42,401 bases of DNA from Gammaproteobacteria bacterium (lineage in GTDB: Bacteria; Pseudomonadota; Gammaproteobacteria; Eutrophobiales; Eutrophobiaceae), in contig JAJRTU010000066.1 of NCBI GenBank assembly GCA_024278135.1, positions 1-42,401 of the forward strand, written 5' to 3'. Positions 38,811 through 42,401 of the stretch are shown here, in pieces (position 1 is the first letter of the stretch; the number at the start of each line of letters is the position of its first letter). The notes under the pieces were generated by a model. That model saw nothing but the letters and a program-made list of their open reading frames with translations. It did not search any database and was not told the origin of the DNA. The position numbers and the translations under genes were made by a program.

Positions 38811-40070
38811 ATGAATAACAGACCCGGGCGAATATTCTACGGCTGGTGGAATGTGGCAACGGGTTTTGTCGGCATGGGCCTCAGCTATGCCATGTTCACC
38901 GTATTTGCTTTCGGTACCTTTGTTAAACCACTTCAGGAAGAGTTTGGCTGGACCCGTGGTGAACTTTCCTTCGCCTATACGATGACCAACATCGCCGTGG
39001 TGATCGCTTCCCCCTGCCTCGGCATACTCATTGATCGATTCGGCGTTCGACGCATATTGATCCCTTCGCTAATCCTGATGGGCATGACAGTCGCATCGAT
39101 GACTCTGTTGACCGCCAACATCTGGCATTACTATGCACTCTATTTTCTTATCCCTTTTCTTGGCGCGGGCACGCTCCCGCAAAGCTACTCACGTGTGCTC
39201 ATTGCCTGGTTTAACCGACGTCGCGGTCTGGCCCTGGGTTTCTCTCTGGCAGGTTTCGGCGTCGGTGCCGCCCTGGTACCCACCGTTGCACAAATGACCA
39301 TTGAAGCTTATGGGTGGCGAATTACCTACATCGGTTTCGCCTTTGCCGTGTTCGCCCTGGCTTTGCCCATGGCGCTTTTCGTGCTCAGGGAAAAGCCCGA
39401 AACGATGGGCCTGCTGCCTGATGGCGATGAAGCGCATACTGAAACAGGAAAGAAAAAACCTGTCGATCCCGCCAGTGTTGGCTTGTCCGGCAGAGAAGCG
39501 GCCTTAACCCGCAGCTACTGGCTCATTCTGAGCTCGTTTTTACTGGTCGGGATTGGTCTAACCGGTATTCTCGCTCATCTTGTACCGATGCTGATCGATC
39601 GCGGCGTGGCGCCACAAACAGCAGCGTATTGTATGTCGACGCTGGGACTTTGCATCATATTCGGCCGCATCTTTGCCGGTTATTTAATGGATTATTTTTT
39701 TGCTCCCTACGTCACCTCACTGTTTTTAATCGGCATGGTCAGCGGTATTATCATTCTCGCCACCGGCACGACAAGCGCTGTGATATTTGTCGCCGCGGCC
39801 CTGGTAGGGATGGCCAGTGGTTCCGAGATAAGTGAAATAGCCTATATTTGCAGTCGTTATTTCGGTCAAAAGGCCTTCGGACTGATTTATGGAATTATGT
39901 TTGCGGCCTTCCAGCTCGGCGCCGCTTTCGGGGCACCTCTGATGGGCTTCTATTATGACCAGGCTGGTGACTATATCGGGGCACTCTGGTTTATCGCCAG
40001 TATCGTGTTTATCGGCGCGATTCTGATTGCCGCATTAAAGCCCTACCCTGAGCTGCAACACCCTGCTTGA
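38811..40070 (+). CDS. MFS transporter (oxalate/formate or monocarboxylate-type)
   Basis: IFYGWWNVATGFVGMGLS, WFNRRRGLALGFSLAG, MGLLPDGDE; paralogue of 17866-19140. Confidence 0.9.
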   Translation: MNNRPGRIFYGWWNVATGFVGMGLSYAMFTVFAFGTFVKPLQEEFGWTRGELSFAYTMTNIAVVIASPCLGILIDRFGVRRILIPSLILMGMTVASMTLLTANIWHYYALYFLIPFLGAGTLPQSYSRVLIAWFNRRRGLALGFSLAGFGVGAALVPTVAQMTIEAYGWRITYIGFAFAVFALALPMALFVLREKPETMGLLPDGDEAHTETGKKKPVDPASVGLSGREAALTRSYWLILSSFLLVGIGLTGILAHLVPMLIDRGVAPQTAAYCMSTLGLCIIFGRIFAGYLMDYFFAPYVTSLFLIGMVSGIIILATGTTSAVIFVAAALVGMASGSEISEIAYICSRYFGQKAFGLIYGIMFAAFQLGAAFGAPLMGFYYDQAGDYIGALWFIASIVFIGAILIAALKPYPELQHPA

Positions 40071-40187
40071 TGACATCCGTCAAAGGCGGATTCTGATCTG
40101 ACTGAGCGGCAGCCCGGATACTGTAAATGCCACGGACTACTTTTAATTACCCGATATACACGTTAAGCCGGAACCGGGTTCAACCTG

Positions 40188-41135
40188 TTACCAGCCTGCT
40201 TCATATAAATAATCTTCAAGGGTCAACATGTCTTTCAACTCTGAACGAAGCAAATTGATATTGGCATCGTATCCTATGTTATCAATCCAACGATCCATCA
40301 CCGTCATCTCCATACCCGCTGAAAGTTCATATACATCCCAGGGGATCTGAACAAACTCAACCGGGCTGCCGGTAATACGACTGAATATATTCACCACCTG
40401 CTTCATCGTAAATTCTTCAGCGGCTATTTCCAGGGTTCTCCCTGTCCAGTTATCCGGCGCGTTAAAAGCGAGGGCGGCAAACCTGCCGATATCACGTACT
40501 GAAATCTGTTGCAATCGTGTATCCAGGGAAAACGGGCTGCTGATTTTCCCGGCAATTATATTCTCACGGGCATGTTCCCAGTTTTCCATAAACGATACCG
40601 GTCGTAATATTGTAAAAGGCATGTCCAGGGAATGAATATATTGCTCAATCTCATATTTGCTTTCAAAATGCGGGATACCCGTCCCCAGATCCGCACCGGC
40701 GACTGAGCTGAAAACGAAATGTTGAACTTTCGCACGTTTAGCCGCGTCTGCAATATTTTTACCTTGCCGTACTTCCGCTGCATATCCGTGTTCCCAGAAA
40801 TTGGTGACGGAAAATACACCATAAACGTCTTTCAATGCTTTATCGAGCGATGCAGGGTCCTCAAAATCCCCCTGAATCATTTCAACGCCAAGCGCTGTCA
40901 TTGCCAAAGCACGATCACTTTGAGGATGACGACTCAGACCTCTCAGACGGTATCCTCCTTTTAACAAGGCATGTGCCACTGCGCCACCCTGCCTGCCGGT
41001 AATGCCGGTGACGAGAATAACTTTGTCCTGCGTTTGTACTTTCCCGCCTGTATCCATGGCCACCTGGGGTTCACTGCTGTTGTCACAGGCCACTATAAAG
41101 GTCAGTAAAAAAAACAAATGCATTATTCGCTGCAT
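40188..41135 (-). CDS. NmrA-like NAD(P)-binding protein with a predicted lipoprotein signal
   Basis: VILVTGITGRQGGAVAHALLKGGYRLRGLSR (atypical SDR/NmrA); from ATG 41135, MQRIMHLFFLLTFIVAC|DNSS reads as a lipobox. Confidence 0.82.
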   Translation of the reverse strand: MQRIMHLFFLLTFIVACDNSSEPQVAMDTGGKVQTQDKVILVTGITGRQGGAVAHALLKGGYRLRGLSRHPQSDRALAMTALGVEMIQGDFEDPASLDKALKDVYGVFSVTNFWEHGYAAEVRQGKNIADAAKRAKVQHFVFSSVAGADLGTGIPHFESKYEIEQYIHSLDMPFTILRPVSFMENWEHARENIIAGKISSPFSLDTRLQQISVRDIGRFAALAFNAPDNWTGRTLEIAAEEFTMKQVVNIFSRITGSPVEFVQIPWDVYELSAGMEMTVMDRWIDNIGYDANINLLRSELKDMLTLEDYLYEAGW

Positions 41136-41321
41136 GGAGATTAATTTACCTGTGTATTCGCTTGTTGACATAGCGCTGTTTATTTCCAATATTCAAATAT
41201 GTTTTCTACTGTCGAAGAACTTATTATATCCTGAAAAGTCCCAATCAGGGCTGTCTGAGAAACGATAAAGCAATAACAAAATCAGCAGACGTCACATTTC
41301 AGGACAAAACTTTCTTCGTGA

Positions 41322-42102
41322 GTGGAGCCCTTGCATACAGGAATGAATACAACAGTACAATTATTTCCTGAAGTATTCCCGGAGTTTGATCATGGTTTAA
41401 CTTACCGTCACTCCGGCCACCGGGTACTGCCTGTCATTTTATTGTCTCTGGCATTACATCTGTTCGTACTGAATTATTTCACCGACATGGATGGTTTTTT
41501 GACAGTAGATAAACCCCTGAGCATTTTCACCCCCCCTTTCAGTGATCATCCAGGAACCGAGTCCGTCCATTGACACAAAGGGGGAAACAGCCCTTGACGC
41601 CGACCCCGCTGCTATTCAATCAGAAGCGGATGAGAATGTCATTCGCACTTCTGCGAAAACCGGAACCGTCGATAGCGCCTCACCCGCAGCAAACCTGAAC
41701 AATGACAACAGTGATCCGCCGCCTTTGCCCCAAACGGAAACCCGGGCAAGGCTGTCCGCCAAAGATCTGATCGCCATCAGCAAACAAGCTACTGAAACGA
41801 CCGCAAAAAACATGGAATCACTGCTGGGATCAATAAAAATTTTCAATCCGCATTTTCGAAAGCAACTGGAAAAAGCGCGCCGTATTCAATACAAGCGGGG
41901 CAGCGGACAATCAAACTCTTCTGATATTGAGGGCACATTTTACAACAGCATGGGAGATACAATAATTATTTCAGGCGGTAACTGTTTCAGGATTCCAGGT
42001 CTTTTCCTGCTGGATACTTTTAAGGAGCTGAACTCAATTATCGCCATGCCTGATCCATCATGCAGTAAACATGAAACAAAAACCTTCAGCCTGATGAAAT
42101 GA
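41322..42102 (+). pseudogene. TonB-like single-TM protein split by a frameshift at a C7 tract
   Basis: ORF 41322-41573 (TM anchor: VLPVILLSLALHLFVLNYF) and ORF 41542-42102 (acid/Pro linker and C-terminal domain) join if one C of C7 (41530-41536) is removed: ...PLSIFTPLSVIIQEPSPSIDT... Confidence 0.55.
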
Positions 42103-42244
42103 CGGGTTTTCGATTAACTGTATTTACAGAACCGAATCAGCAAAATATTTCTTCATGGTGATTCCCTTAACATAATCTTTTTGCGGCCCTTCCCCTGATC
42201 GAGTGAGGAAATCAACTGTTTTTATCAATATGTATTCCCTGTAG

Positions 42245-42262
42245 GGTCGAATTCATTCGACC
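42245..42262. repeat. REP-like palindrome ggtcgaa-ttca-ttcgacc
   Basis: Perfect 7-4-7 inverted repeat following gta, overlapping the stop of the RAYT-type transposase. Confidence 0.6.
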
Positions 42263-42401
42263 AGCGGCGCTTCATCAAGCCCCGTCATCCAGATGCAATC
42301 CCCATGAGGATAAGGGCCAATATCACGAACTAAACCGGCTCGCAAAGGATTGGCAACGATATATCGGGCCATTTGGCGCAGCGCCTCATCCTGCCTCGCG
42401 G
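42253..42401 (-). CDS. REP-associated tyrosine transposase (RAYT, Y1/IS200-like), C-terminal part, truncated by window end
   Basis: Manual minus-strand translation ARQDEALRQMARYIVANPLRAGLVRDIGPYPHGDCIWMTGLDEAPLVE*; RYIVANPLRAGLV is typical of RAYT C-termini. Not in the supplied ORF track. Confidence 0.85.
   Translation of the reverse strand, partial: ARQDEALRQMARYIVANPLRAGLVRDIGPYPHGDCIWMTGLDEAPLVE

Noticed and set aside
1-42401. CRISPR arrays, tRNA/rRNA genes, restriction-modification or phage-defence genes
   Set aside because: No regularly spaced repeats, rRNA-like stretches or defence motifs were seen by reading; tRNAs were not searched computationally.

Overview
The window is gene-dense and looks like an accessory catabolic region from a Gammaproteobacterium-like genome (taxon inferred only from gene style). 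I support about 35 protein-coding genes. I saw no rRNA, tRNA or CRISPR array, although tRNAs were not searched computationally. Main modules: (i) a minus-strand operon of FAD oxidoreductase, nitrilase-family amidohydrolase, small membrane protein and ThDP enzyme; (ii) a uronate/KDG branch of mannonate dehydratase, KDG kinase and KDPG aldolase, with an SDR and a zinc-ligand-poor MDR; (iii) many exported enzymes (sulfatase, amidohydrolase, MBL hydrolase, VOC protein, NmrA-like lipoprotein) plus a TonB-dependent receptor; (iv) a DUF819-MarR operon divergent from a HisC-like aminotransferase, next to a KorAB-type 2-oxoacid:acceptor oxidoreductase; (v) within-window paralogue pairs (two NSS transporters, two MFS transporters, two tandem MBL hydrolases). 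The ends carry a decayed IS91-type transposase remnant (left) and a RAYT/Y1 transposase C-terminus with a REP-like palindrome (right). The most interesting signals are a shared 18-bp palindrome in three promoter regions that may define a local MarR regulon, a (GACAA)4 pentanucleotide repeat in the signal-peptide codons of the TonB-dependent receptor, a C7-tract frameshift in a TonB-like ORF, a pair of ~115-bp intergenic repeats, and a tandem MBL copy that has lost a metal-ligand histidine. All family calls come from reading motifs; no database search was run.
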